The position numbers were made by a program, and so were the translations under genes. The notes under the pieces were generated by a model. It did not search any database. It was not told where the DNA came from and was given only the letters and a program-made list of their open reading frames with translations. DNA of 20,413 nucleotides from a virus, in IMG/VR virus record IMGVR_UViG_3300005518_000044, positions 1 through 20,413 of that record. One strand, 5' to 3'. The stretch's first letter is position 1. Every line of letters starts with the position of its first letter. Shown here in pieces: positions 1 to 7,142 of the stretch.

Positions 1-15
1 CACCCGACCGGCCCG

Positions 16-747
16 TCAGGTCCACTGCTGGATCTTGATCGCCGAGCACTTCGCGGCGCCGTTGAGGAGCGCCGGCGCGGTGCGGCTCGGATTCGAGCTG
101 ATCGCCGCCTCGATGTAGGAATTGAGGAAGTAGATCCGCAGGTTCTTGGCGTCGTGCCGGAGCAGATGCAGCCCGAGCACGAGCTCAGTGTGGAGCGCCT
201 GGCCGACGGCGCCGGCCACCGACTGATACGCGGTAGCCTCCGCCGCACCGTCCCCGGTCTCCGCTTCCTCGTAGCCCATCAGCCGAAGGACGTTGAGTGC
301 GTTGTTGCAGAGCAGCGACCAGGAGATGCCGAACTCCGTCGTTCCGGGCAGGTAGACTACCGGCGCATCGCCAACCTCTTCGAAAACGGCAGTGAGCGAT
401 CGGGAGCCGGTCCAGGTGATGCTCCCCTGGCCGATCTTGCCCATCGAGACCGCGAGCGCCCGCACGAACCGAGCCCCGGTGGTCTGGGCGAGCTTGGGCG
501 GCGGGGAGATCGGCATCGTGGCCGCCGGCGTGCCGATCTTCACGATATCGAGACCGCCGTCCCCGATGATGAAGACCGGATCCGCCGCGGTGAACCCCGC
601 CGCGCTGGCCACGTCCAGCGTCGTCTCGGTGCCATCGCCCAGGACGGCCTCGGACACCGTGGTCTCATTGGGCGTGGTGTGCTTCCGGTACAGCGTCAGC
701 GACACAACGCTCTTGATCAGTTCGCCAGCTGCATTGGTCCGCGGCAT
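16..747 (-). CDS. probable major tail tube protein (siphovirus)
   Basis: A 243-residue protein that I read as the phage tail tube subunit, mainly because it follows the tail-terminator-like gene in a canonical HK97-type head/tail order; I cannot point to a diagnostic motif. It has no membrane segment or signal peptide. It is rich in Gly, Ala, Ser and Thr with alternating beta-like stretches (for example SITWTGSRSLTAVFEEV near residue 108 onward), as expected for a beta-sandwich tube protein. The ATG is well supported: AAAGGAG lies 7 nt upstream, and this Shine-Dalgarno overlaps the stop codon of the upstream gene (stop at 760), so translation is probably coupled. Another minor tail or structural protein is possible. 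Confidence 0.55.
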   Translation of the reverse strand: MPRTNAAGELIKSVVSLTLYRKHTTPNETTVSEAVLGDGTETTLDVASAAGFTAADPVFIIGDGGLDIVKIGTPAATMPISPPPKLAQTTGARFVRALAVSMGKIGQGSITWTGSRSLTAVFEEVGDAPVVYLPGTTEFGISWSLLCNNALNVLRLMGYEEAETGDGAAEATAYQSVAGAVGQALHTELVLGLHLLRHDAKNLRIYFLNSYIEAAISSNPSRTAPALLNGAAKCSAIKIQQWT

Positions 748-759
748 GATCCAGCTCCT

Positions 760-1200
760 TTACGGTAGGTACAGCAGGGTGAGCGTTGCGAGAGACTCCG
801 CGAGGTTGGGCTGGCCCTCGCGGTTGACCGCTCCGAGCACGGAGTTATCGTCGCCCACCCCGATACTCGCCCGCGATTCGTTGAACACCGCCACGTCGAG
901 GGATTGCGCGGCGAAGGCGTCCGTCGTGTAGCCGGCCACGGCCGCCTCCAGGATGGTGCGGCACTTCCGCGAGCTCTCGAGTTCATCCGCGACCGCCACC
1001 AGCCGCAAGCGTCCCTCGCCGGTCGCGCTGTGAAACTCTTCCAGATCGTACACCAGCACGGGAAGCTCGGTGCCGGGGCCGAAGACGTCACGCTCGATGA
1101 TCAGGTTGTTCGCTCGCCCCAAGACCGCCTTGAACGCCCCATTCGCCTCGGCGATCGCGACGATCGCTTCCCGGACGAGGCCCTCGATGTCGGTTGTCAT
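760..1200 (-). CDS. tail-terminator-like / minor tail protein
   Basis: A 146-residue protein. In HK97- and lambda-like modules the gene between the gp10-like protein and the tail tube encodes the tail terminator (tail completion) protein, which caps the tube and joins it to the head; the size and position fit. The sequence is a small alpha/beta protein without membrane segments: an N-terminal helix (residues 1-25, IEGLVREAIVAIAEANGAF) is followed by a strand-rich core that includes ELPVLVYDLEEF. The ATG overlaps the stop of the preceding gp10-like gene by 4 nt (ATGA), showing tight translational coupling. The assignment rests on order and size rather than a recognised motif. Confidence 0.55.
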   Translation of the reverse strand: MTTDIEGLVREAIVAIAEANGAFKAVLGRANNLIIERDVFGPGTELPVLVYDLEEFHSATGEGRLRLVAVADELESSRKCRTILEAAVAGYTTDAFAAQSLDVAVFNESRASIGVGDDNSVLGAVNREGQPNLAESLATLTLLYLP

Positions 1201-1745
1201 TTGCCCGCCGTGATCGACAGGCCGGCCAGGTCACCGAACACGGTCGCCATCTCGTCCTTGGCCGATTCAACCGCCTCGAGCAGGTAGGGACGGGCCGCGA
1301 TCTTCACCGTGCGCTGGACCTTCCCGGCTAGCTGTCGCCGGCCGCCGAGCTTCTGCCGCACCGTGCTTCGGTTCCGCTGCTTCCGCGTACCAGCGATCGC
1401 GTTGACGCCTTCCTGTAGCATCAAACCGGTGAACCGGAGCGGTCCTATGCGAATCCCGGTGCCGACGACGCCCACCTTCACCGATTTCGCGAACTGCTTG
1501 GTCTGCGCGTGGGGCGGCTTGCCGGGGGCCGAGGGCGTGCCGCCGATGGCGATGAGCCGCCGCGACGCGAGGGACTGCGCAACGCGGGCACCGCCGCTCA
1601 CCGAGAGCGTCTTCCGCTGATGCTTCGCCAACACGTTGGCCGTGGCCCTCATTTCCCTCGACTTCGCCCCGCCCACGTGGGCGAGGCTCCCACGAATCGC
1701 GCCATTCAGACCCCGCAGGTTGGTCACCAGGTTGAACGCGCTCAT
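1197..1745 (-). CDS. HK97 gp10-like head-tail/tail component protein
   Basis: 182 residues. It resembles the HK97 gp10 family of putative tail-component proteins: a basic N-terminal region with helices (LRGLNGAIRGSLAHVGG), a middle GTPSAPGKPPHAQTKQ segment typical of the family's 'TPVRTGRLRRS'-like loop, and a C-terminal ARPYLLEAVESAKDEM segment matching the usual 'ARPFLRPALE' ending. These proteins act at the head-tail joint and are always found just before the tail terminator and tube genes, as here. The start is chosen at the ATG that overlaps the preceding stop by 4 nt. A reading that extends far upstream of this ATG would overlap the preceding gene completely and is not credible. Confidence 0.8.
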   Translation of the reverse strand: MSAFNLVTNLRGLNGAIRGSLAHVGGAKSREMRATANVLAKHQRKTLSVSGGARVAQSLASRRLIAIGGTPSAPGKPPHAQTKQFAKSVKVGVVGTGIRIGPLRFTGLMLQEGVNAIAGTRKQRNRSTVRQKLGGRRQLAGKVQRTVKIAARPYLLEAVESAKDEMATVFGDLAGLSITAGK

Positions 1746-2110
1746 GGGATCGACTCCGTCGTGCTCTCGAGGGCGAGATCCGCGTGGCCGCGCAGTGTCC
1801 TGGCCTGCCCACCCACCGCGAAGACCCGATACGTCTTTCCGGCGCGAAACCCTGCCGTCACCTTGATCGCGTCCTTCGGCAAGAAGACCTGGGTGCCGGG
1901 GATCAGCGCGCGATCCTTCACCGTCTCGGGTGCGCCGAAGATCTTCTGCACCCATTCGTCCGAGATCGGCTGGATCTCGGCGGCGATCGCGGTGCCCATG
2001 GTCGTCCAGCTGGTCACGCGCTGGCCGCCGTCCGCCGTCTGCGTATACCCGCTCGGTCGATACCAGCTGACCGTCGAGCCTTTGATCGCCGCCCGGCCGG
2101 CCAGACTCAC
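1742..2110 (-). CDS. head closure / head-tail adaptor (stopper)-like protein
   Basis: 122 residues. The position directly after the gp6-like connector and before the gp10-like protein is where SPP1 gp16/HK97-type head closure (stopper) proteins sit; they bind under the connector and keep packaged DNA in. The sequence is a small beta-rich protein: STVSWYRPSGYTQTADGG, a WTTMGTAIAAEIQPIS strand pair, and a late FRAGKTYRVFAVGG strand pair, which fits the beta-barrel fold of that family. It starts with GTG in a 4-nt GTGA overlap with the upstream stop and itself ends in an ATGA overlap with the next gene. The role is inferred from order, size and strand pattern. Confidence 0.6.
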   Translation of the reverse strand: MSLAGRAAIKGSTVSWYRPSGYTQTADGGQRVTSWTTMGTAIAAEIQPISDEWVQKIFGAPETVKDRALIPGTQVFLPKDAIKVTAGFRAGKTYRVFAVGGQARTLRGHADLALESTTESIP

Positions 2111-2697
2111 AGATGAATCCGCCGGTGCATCGCCACCGCGTCCTTCCAGGTCGGATCGACGGCGAGGGAGAGGTCCGTCCGAATGCCGCCGAACCCTTCG
2201 CCCGCCGCGTCCTCCGCGCCTCGCTGCCGCCAGATCCGCGCGATTTCCCGGAGACAGGCTCGCTTGGCATCGAGCGGGAGATCGGCCGCGGCGTTGTAGA
2301 CCACCTGCACGTAGCCGGGGAATCGCGACTCGTGGCCGATGACGCTCGGGCCGAAAATGCCGCCATCGACCCGGGCGATGCGATTCGTGCCTGCCACGAT
2401 CTGGATCACGTCCGGATCCGCGACGTCGAGCGTCTCATCCGGATCGGTGCTGTCGTACCCGAGCTTCACCGACGTCAAGGCCGAGATCGGGTAGGCGGTA
2501 TGAATCGTGCCGCGTCGCACCCCGTCGATTCGTTCCGTCCTCGCCGTCTGCGTGGTCCGGAACGGCGCGTCCTCTCGACCGCATTCCGCCGCGAACCGCG
2601 CCACCACCTGGTCCACCAGCGCGGTCAGATCCGTGTCGGCGGCTCCGAGACCAAGCGTGGTCTGCGCCTCGGACGCCGATACGAGATCATTTGCCAC
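2107..2697 (-). CDS. gp6-like head-tail connector (DNA packaging) protein
   Basis: 196 residues, with the pattern of the phage gp6-like head-tail connector family: an N-terminal all-helical part (residues about 8-40, ASEAQTTLGLGAADTDLTALVDQVVARF) that forms the ring under the portal, a strand-rich insertion containing TIHTAYPISALTSVKL ('yPi..v.sV' signature) and VQVVYNAAADLPLDAK ('V.Y.aG...lP.dl..A' signature), and a C-terminal helical part (RACLREIARIWRQRG). It connects the portal to the closure protein. It begins with GTG; GGAG lies 5 nt upstream and the start overlaps the previous gene by 11 nt. The length is typical of the long form of this family. Confidence 0.82.
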   Translation of the reverse strand: MANDLVSASEAQTTLGLGAADTDLTALVDQVVARFAAECGREDAPFRTTQTARTERIDGVRRGTIHTAYPISALTSVKLGYDSTDPDETLDVADPDVIQIVAGTNRIARVDGGIFGPSVIGHESRFPGYVQVVYNAAADLPLDAKRACLREIARIWRQRGAEDAAGEGFGGIRTDLSLAVDPTWKDAVAMHRRIHL

Positions 2698-2971
2698 CGG
2701 TGCTCCGCCCAGGCTTCTTCGCGGGCTGCTTGCTCACCGCCGGCGCCTTCACCGGCGTCTTCGGGCTGCCGGTCACCGCCGCGGTGGTCTTCTCGCCCAC
2801 CGCGGCGGGTGGCTTCGTCGCTGCCGCGTCCGATGTGACCGGACGGGCCCACCCCTCCGACACCGCCAGGCTCCCCCATTTCTCCGGGAGTTCCTGGACT
2901 CCCGCCAAGACGTGCACGACACCGCACCCGTCTGGCGAGTAGTCGAAGGGGCGTACCACATCGACGCGCAT
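2687..2971 (-). CDS. small hypothetical phage protein with Ala/Pro/Lys-rich tail
   Basis: 94 residues, not recognised. The first half (to about residue 45) looks folded (MRVDVVRPFDYSPDGCGVV, then a Trp-containing segment WGSLAVSEGWARPV). The second half is low-complexity and rich in Ala, Pro, Thr and Lys, ending in a basic stretch (PAKKPGRSTGGK), so it is probably disordered. Small genes with a folded N-terminus and a basic disordered tail often lie between capsid and connector genes in such modules. The ATG has GAGG about 8 nt upstream, starting just after the stop of the upstream gene. No function is assigned. Confidence 0.65.
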   Translation of the reverse strand: MRVDVVRPFDYSPDGCGVVHVLAGVQELPEKWGSLAVSEGWARPVTSDAAATKPPAAVGEKTTAAVTGSPKTPVKAPAVSKQPAKKPGRSTGGK

Positions 2972-2983
2972 CTCGCCGCCCTC

Positions 2984-3412
2984 TTACGCCGGCGGATTCG
3001 CGGTCGCGGCCCGGTGCGGATGGCCCCGGACGCACACGGCCGCCATCGGCGCATTGCCCGCATTGCCGGCCGGCGTGATGGTGAGCCGACTGTACCGCAT
3101 CGAGCCCTTGTAGCCGAGCTTGAACGTCTTGCTGTCACTCGCCTGGGTGAACGAGGCCAGCGCCTCGGTCCCGATGAGGTCCCCGTCGGCGACGGCGGTG
3201 GCGCCGGCCATGCCGGAGTCCTCGCTCTCTTCGAGCAAGACGGTGAACGTGGCGCCGGCGTCAGCCAGGGTGCCGGTCACGATCAGGTACGTGATCGATT
3301 CGTAGCCTTGGTGGTCGATGATTGCGCCCACCTGGGCGGTATCGTCGGCGAGCGCCACGGCCACCGGCACGAGCACCGGGCGGATGTCGATGTTGTTGAG
3401 CAGGTCACGCAT
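2984..3412 (-). CDS. hypothetical head protein, possible capsid decoration
   Basis: 142 residues encoded directly after the major capsid gene (55 nt gap). Strong AAGGAG 8 nt before the ATG at 3410-3412 fixes the start; a longer reading that runs into the capsid gene is rejected. The sequence is strand-rich with no membrane segment: RPVLVPVAVAL, ESITYLIVTGTL, ATFTVLLEESED, TFKLGYKGSMRYSRLTITPAG. Alternating strands plus a position next to the capsid gene fit an outer-capsid decoration or auxiliary head protein, and an own strong ribosome binding site fits high expression. This is an inference from position and strand pattern; no family was recognised. Confidence 0.7.
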   Translation of the reverse strand: MRDLLNNIDIRPVLVPVAVALADDTAQVGAIIDHQGYESITYLIVTGTLADAGATFTVLLEESEDSGMAGATAVADGDLIGTEALASFTQASDSKTFKLGYKGSMRYSRLTITPAGNAGNAPMAAVCVRGHPHRAATANPPA

Positions 3413-3467
3413 GGATCGGTCTCCTTCGTAAGGGCGGCGCGAGGCGGCCCCGGTGAGAGCGCTCGGC

Positions 3468-4805
3468 TTAGGCCGAGAACTCGATGAGCTTGATGGCCTC
3501 GAAGTTGACCACGTCCCCACCGACCCGCTTCGTGGTGTAGAACACCACGTAGGGCTTGGCGGTGAACGGATCGCGGAGGAGCCGGATCCCGAGCCGATCG
3601 GCGACTTGGTAGCCCGCGCGGAAATCGCCGAACCCGATGCCCAGGGCGCCCGTCGCGATCGCGGTCATGTCCTCGGCGAGCGTGACCGGGTAGCCGAGGA
3701 GCTGGAAGGGCTGGGCCGCCTGGAACGACTTCTCCCAGAGGTAGGTCCCATCGCCGTCCTTGATCTTTCGGGTGGCCGCGAGCGTCGCGCGATTCATCAC
3801 CCACTGCGCGTTCGCGAGGTAGGCGGCTTTGAGCTTCCCGATCGTGGTGTGGAAGACGTCGCCCGGGAGAGTGGCGTGGAAGCCACCGTTGACCCCGGTC
3901 TTGCTCCGCTCGATCACCTGCCACGCCGCGATGCTGGTGCCCGCCGGCACACCGTCGGCGTAGGTGAGGAAGCCGCGCGGCTTGCCGACGCCGTTCCCGC
4001 TCACGAAGGCGGTGTTCTCGCGGCGCGCAAGCTTGCTGCTCACCTTCCCGTTCAGCCAGGACTCGACATCGGGGATGTCGTCGATCGCTTGCTGCGTGGC
4101 GCGCGGGGCGGCGTACTGCTCATGCGCCGCGATCCGCCAGGCGCCGAGCTCCGGCGTGCTCGTTTCCGGCCGCGCAGCCGTCTCGCTCACCCAGCCGCTG
4201 TCGGCCTCGTCCAGATCGAGCGTGCCGAGCAGCTCGTTGCCTTTGATCGACTGCACCGAGGCGAGCTGGCGAATCGGCGAGGTCTCGTACACCAGCTGCA
4301 CCATGCGCCCGCTCATGTCCGGCGGGACCAGATATCCGCCGTCCGGGTCGGTGCCCACCGAGAGGGCCGCGAGGATCTCGGGCGCGAGGGCGTTGCCGCC
4401 CTGTCCGCCGCGCCGGACCAGCGCCAGGAACGCGGGCTTGTAGGCCCGCACCTTCGTCCGATCCTCGGCCGTCACGGTGATCGTGTCGATCGGGACGCCA
4501 CGCGTCCGCGCGAGGAAGCTGCGGATCCCGAGCTCCTCGCGAGCTTCGGCCTCGGAGTTGGCGGCGGGGGCGTGCGTGCCGAGCCGGGCGATCACCGTCT
4601 CGAGTTCGGCGGCCCGCGCCGTCACCTTCTGATGCTCGGCCTGGAGTTCAGTCAGCTTCGCGTCGATCGCCGTGACCTTCGCGACAGTTTCTGCGCTCGC
4701 CCGGCCCGTGGCCTTGATCTCGGCGAGCTCCCGGTCGTTGGCCTCCTTGAAGGCCGCGAGATTGGCCGTGATCTGATCGGCCAGCTTTTTCAGTTCCGGA
4801 TCCAT
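3468..4805 (-). CDS. phage major capsid protein, HK97 family
   Basis: 445 residues, the main shell subunit. Residues about 1-75 are a heptad-rich, charged helical segment (KKLADQITANLAAFKEANDR onward), the delta domain that scaffolds assembly and is removed by the protease encoded next to it. After a linker (about 75-95) comes the HK97 fold: GIRSFLAR at about 93, the GGYLVPPDM motif typical of the family near residue 167, an SVQSIKGNELLGTLD segment, and the A-domain/P-domain region around FVSGNGVGKPRGFLTY and WVMNRATLAATRKIKD. Near the C-terminus GIGFGDFRAGYQVADRLGIRL and the following PYVVFYTTKRVGGDV match the usual 'GDf..gY.i.dr.gi.i' ending. Order protease-capsid and a 4-nt gap to the protease gene are canonical. 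Confidence 0.95.
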   Translation of the reverse strand: MDPELKKLADQITANLAAFKEANDRELAEIKATGRASAETVAKVTAIDAKLTELQAEHQKVTARAAELETVIARLGTHAPAANSEAEAREELGIRSFLARTRGVPIDTITVTAEDRTKVRAYKPAFLALVRRGGQGGNALAPEILAALSVGTDPDGGYLVPPDMSGRMVQLVYETSPIRQLASVQSIKGNELLGTLDLDEADSGWVSETAARPETSTPELGAWRIAAHEQYAAPRATQQAIDDIPDVESWLNGKVSSKLARRENTAFVSGNGVGKPRGFLTYADGVPAGTSIAAWQVIERSKTGVNGGFHATLPGDVFHTTIGKLKAAYLANAQWVMNRATLAATRKIKDGDGTYLWEKSFQAAQPFQLLGYPVTLAEDMTAIATGALGIGFGDFRAGYQVADRLGIRLLRDPFTAKPYVVFYTTKRVGGDVVNFEAIKLIEFSA

Positions 4806-4808
4806 GGG

Positions 4809-5612
4809 TCAGGTCCTCGAGGGGGTGAGGTGGGTCGTGGCGTCCCGCAGCAGCGTGAGGAACTCGCCTCTGGCCCGCGCGTCACGCTCGGCACCAGGGG
4901 CGCCAATGGCCGCCCTCGCGGCGACCTTGGCTTCGGAGTGCGAGAACCCTGCGTCACGCAGAGCCCGCTCCACGTCGCGGATGTTCGGCTCCTTCGTGCT
5001 GCCGGTCAGCGCCGCCGGCGCGCGCTGATAGCGGAATCGTTCGGGATCGTAGCTGGCCTTCGTCGGGCTCGCGTCGTCGATCGCGTCGACGAACCCAGCG
5101 TCCTTCGCTTCCTCCGCGGAGAACCAGGTCTCCTCCGCCATCCAGTCGCGCACCTGGTCCTCCTCGGCGCCCGTCTTGGTGGCGTAGGCCTTGACGAGGG
5201 TGCTGTCGCTCACCTTGTCCAGCATGTCCGCCGTCTTGCGATGCTCGGTCGCGTTCCCGATCGTGATCCCCCAGGGGTCGTGGATCATCAGGAGCGCGTT
5301 CGAGGCCATCCGCACCTCGGCGCCGGCGAGGGCAATCAGGCTCGCCGCGCTGGCGGCCAGCGCATCGATCTGCGTGGTAACCTGCGCCGGGTGTGTCCGC
5401 AGCGCGTTGTAGATCGCCACCGCCTCGAGCAGGTCTCCGCCCGGGCTGTTGATCCGGACCAGGATCTTCTTGGCCGTGATGCCCTTGAGCTCGCGGACGA
5501 CATCGACGGCCCGAATCCCGAACCAGCCGATCTCGTCGTAAATCAGGATCTCGACCTCATCCCCGGCGGCGTTCCGCACCAGGCGAAGGGCCGCGCGCTC
5601 ACGTGTCGTCAC
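4809..5612 (-). CDS. prohead protease, ClpP-like (S14 family)
   Basis: 267 residues. A ClpP-fold serine protease that trims the capsid delta domain during head maturation. Visible landmarks: VRINSPGGD at residues 52-60 (oxyanion and substrate loop), LAASAASL with the nucleophile Ser88, and MIHDPWG with the active-site His111. The third catalytic position, in the segment ETWFSAEEAKDAGFVDAI (about 161-178), lacks the Asp of ClpP, as is common in phage members. Residues after about 185 are a basic/acidic phage-specific tail. It starts with GTG; AAGGAG sits 5 nt upstream, and the start overlaps the portal gene by 14 nt. Confidence 0.93.
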   Translation of the reverse strand: MTTRERAALRLVRNAAGDEVEILIYDEIGWFGIRAVDVVRELKGITAKKILVRINSPGGDLLEAVAIYNALRTHPAQVTTQIDALAASAASLIALAGAEVRMASNALLMIHDPWGITIGNATEHRKTADMLDKVSDSTLVKAYATKTGAEEDQVRDWMAEETWFSAEEAKDAGFVDAIDDASPTKASYDPERFRYQRAPAALTGSTKEPNIRDVERALRDAGFSHSEAKVAARAAIGAPGAERDARARGEFLTLLRDATTHLTPSRT

Positions 5613-6843
5613 GTCGTCTCCTTGCGGTGGCGGGGTCGGGTGGTGGCGGCTTGTCGTCGGCCCCGCCCATGTTCAGCTGCGTCAGGAACTCGTCGAGTCC
5701 GGGCTCGCGGTTCATGTTCTCGCGCTCGCGGACCTCGTTGCGATTCATCCAGCCCGTCGTGACCGCCGTGCGGTAGCCGGCCATTCGATTGTTGAAGTCC
5801 CCCCGCAGCAGGCCGTCGAACAGGAACTCGGCGAAGACGGTGTCTTGCTCGCGCTCCGGGACCAGCTGCAGCGTGATGTCTTCTTCCCACGTCCTCGCGA
5901 TCGGCATCATCGTGTAGGTCACCATCTCGAGGCCCTGCGACTCGATGTTGCTGAACGTGGCCCGCTCGAGGTCTCCGATCCGGTGGGGCGGCACCCCGTA
6001 CATCGCCGCGATTTCCGTCCGGTTGAGCTTCCGCGACTCGAGGAATTGCGCGTCCTCGTTGGTCATCCCCGAGGCGGTGAACTTCATGCCCTCCTCGAGG
6101 AGCATCGTCTTCCATGCGTTGTCGGCGCCGGCGTACAGCGCATCGAAGTCGGCCTGGAGCCGGTCCTTCGCGGGCTTGCTCAACACCTTCGGGTGCTCGA
6201 GCACGCCGCTCAGCCGGGTGCCGTTCGAGAAGACCTTGGCGCCGAACTTCGTGAGCTGGAGTCCGGTGCCAATCACCTCGCGCATGTAGCTGATCGGGCT
6301 CAACCCCGTGAAGCCGTCGAGACTCATCCCGCGCAGGTGGAAGATCCGGCTCGCCGGCACGACCCAAGGCTCGCGGCCGTCGGGGAAGGTGATCGTGTAG
6401 GTGAGGCGCCAGAGCTCGTCCTGCTTCACCTTGACCCAGCTCGGCGGAACGGGGATTAGCTCGCGGATCTCGTCCCGCACCACCGTCTTGATCGCGTAGG
6501 CGTTGCCGTTGAGCTGGCGGTGCGCCTCCATCATCTGGCGGAAGCGGAAGCTGGTCTGCCACTGGTTGGGACGGAGGTGTAGGAGGCGCCAGAGGGGATG
6601 CGTCCTGGCCCGCTCCCGACCATCGGCGATGGTGTTGTACACCAGAAGCGGGACCTGGGCGATGCTCTGCGAGAGCACCCGAATGCAAGTATATACCGCC
6701 GCGAGGCGCATCGCCGAGTCTTCGGTGACGTGCGCCCCGGAGTCGCTGACCTGGCTCCGGAGCATCAGCTGGCGGACCTGCTCGGTCGTCAGCACCACGT
6801 CGTTGCGAATGCGCGGCTGCAGCGCGCTGCCGAGCAGACTCAC
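5599..6843 (-). CDS. phage portal protein, HK97 family
   Basis: 414 residues, the dodecameric ring at the head vertex through which DNA enters. It has the typical course of the family: AVYTCIRVLSQSIAQVPLLVY (about 50-70), PLWRLLHLRPNQWQTSFRFRQM (about 82), NGNAYAIK, the RIFHLRGMSLDGFTGLSPI block, the clamp helix around VFSNGTRLSGVLEHP, the FLESRKLNRTEIAAMYGVPPHRIG block and the ATFSNIESQGLEMVTYTMMPI block. It begins with GTG in a GTGA overlap with the small membrane-protein gene upstream. The C-terminal tail (GGADDKPPPPDPATARRRRDDT) is basic and probably disordered. Gene order TerL-portal-protease-capsid is that of HK97-type phages. Confidence 0.95.
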   Translation of the reverse strand: MSLLGSALQPRIRNDVVLTTEQVRQLMLRSQVSDSGAHVTEDSAMRLAAVYTCIRVLSQSIAQVPLLVYNTIADGRERARTHPLWRLLHLRPNQWQTSFRFRQMMEAHRQLNGNAYAIKTVVRDEIRELIPVPPSWVKVKQDELWRLTYTITFPDGREPWVVPASRIFHLRGMSLDGFTGLSPISYMREVIGTGLQLTKFGAKVFSNGTRLSGVLEHPKVLSKPAKDRLQADFDALYAGADNAWKTMLLEEGMKFTASGMTNEDAQFLESRKLNRTEIAAMYGVPPHRIGDLERATFSNIESQGLEMVTYTMMPIARTWEEDITLQLVPEREQDTVFAEFLFDGLLRGDFNNRMAGYRTAVTTGWMNRNEVRERENMNREPGLDEFLTQLNMGGADDKPPPPDPATARRRRDDT

Positions 6844-7016
6844 GAGGGACTCCCACCGTCAGGCTTTTCCAGACGGGCCACATAGACAGCAGCTGTCAAA
6901 GAGCAGAAACCGGCGGCGATCATGCCCGCCTCAAGGCACCACAACGCGGCGCCGGTGACCACGAGGGCCACCCCGACTAGGGCCAGCAGATCCGCCCAAC
7001 CGAAGCGACGTGGCAT
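6840..7016 (-). CDS. small one- or two-helix membrane protein
   Basis: About 58 residues from the ATG at 7014-7016 (a GTG at 7023-7025 would add three). A hydrophobic stretch covers residues about 8-44 (LLALVGVALVVTGAALWCLE, then GMIAAGFCSLTAAVYVA), long enough for one or two transmembrane helices, followed by a short polar tail. GGAGG lies only 2 nt before the ATG and nothing good precedes the GTG, so the start is uncertain. The stop overlaps the portal GTG by 4 nt, which argues that the gene is real and translated with the portal. Small membrane proteins at this position are known in siphovirus modules but have no settled function. Confidence 0.6.
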   Translation of the reverse strand: MPRRFGWADLLALVGVALVVTGAALWCLEAGMIAAGFCSLTAAVYVARLEKPDGGSPS

Positions 7017-7030
7017 GTCCTCCACGGGCG

Positions 7031-7076
7031 GGAAAAGAAAAGAGGCCCCTCCGGCGCGATGCCGAACGGGCCTCTT
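7031..7076 (-). terminator. Rho-independent terminator between TerL and the portal block
   Basis: Perfect 9-bp inverted repeat AAGAGGCCC (7040-7048) / GGGCCTCTT (7068-7076), with a second inner stem CGGC/GCCG (7052-7055 and 7061-7064). Read on the minus strand, the hairpin is followed at once by TTTTCTTTT (7041-7031 region). It lies about 66 nt after the TerL stop, and only about 15 nt before the start of the small membrane-protein gene. It probably ends or attenuates transcription of the packaging genes. Confidence 0.75.
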
Positions 7077-7142
7077 GGGCCTCTGCTAGCGAATTGGTGT
7101 ACGGGTGAAAAGTAGGGAGGCGGCCGCTGGAGCGCAACAGCC

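Noticed and set aside
1197-2366. Long minus-strand frame running through the gp10-like gene
   Set aside because: Only the last 182 codons, from the ATGA-coupled ATG at 1745, look like a protein; the upstream part overlaps two real genes in other frames.
3453-5762. 769-codon plus-strand open frame opposite capsid, protease and portal genes
   Set aside because: It is antisense to three clearly recognised phage genes; the Arg/Gly/Asp/His-rich, low-complexity translation is typical of a high-GC shadow frame.
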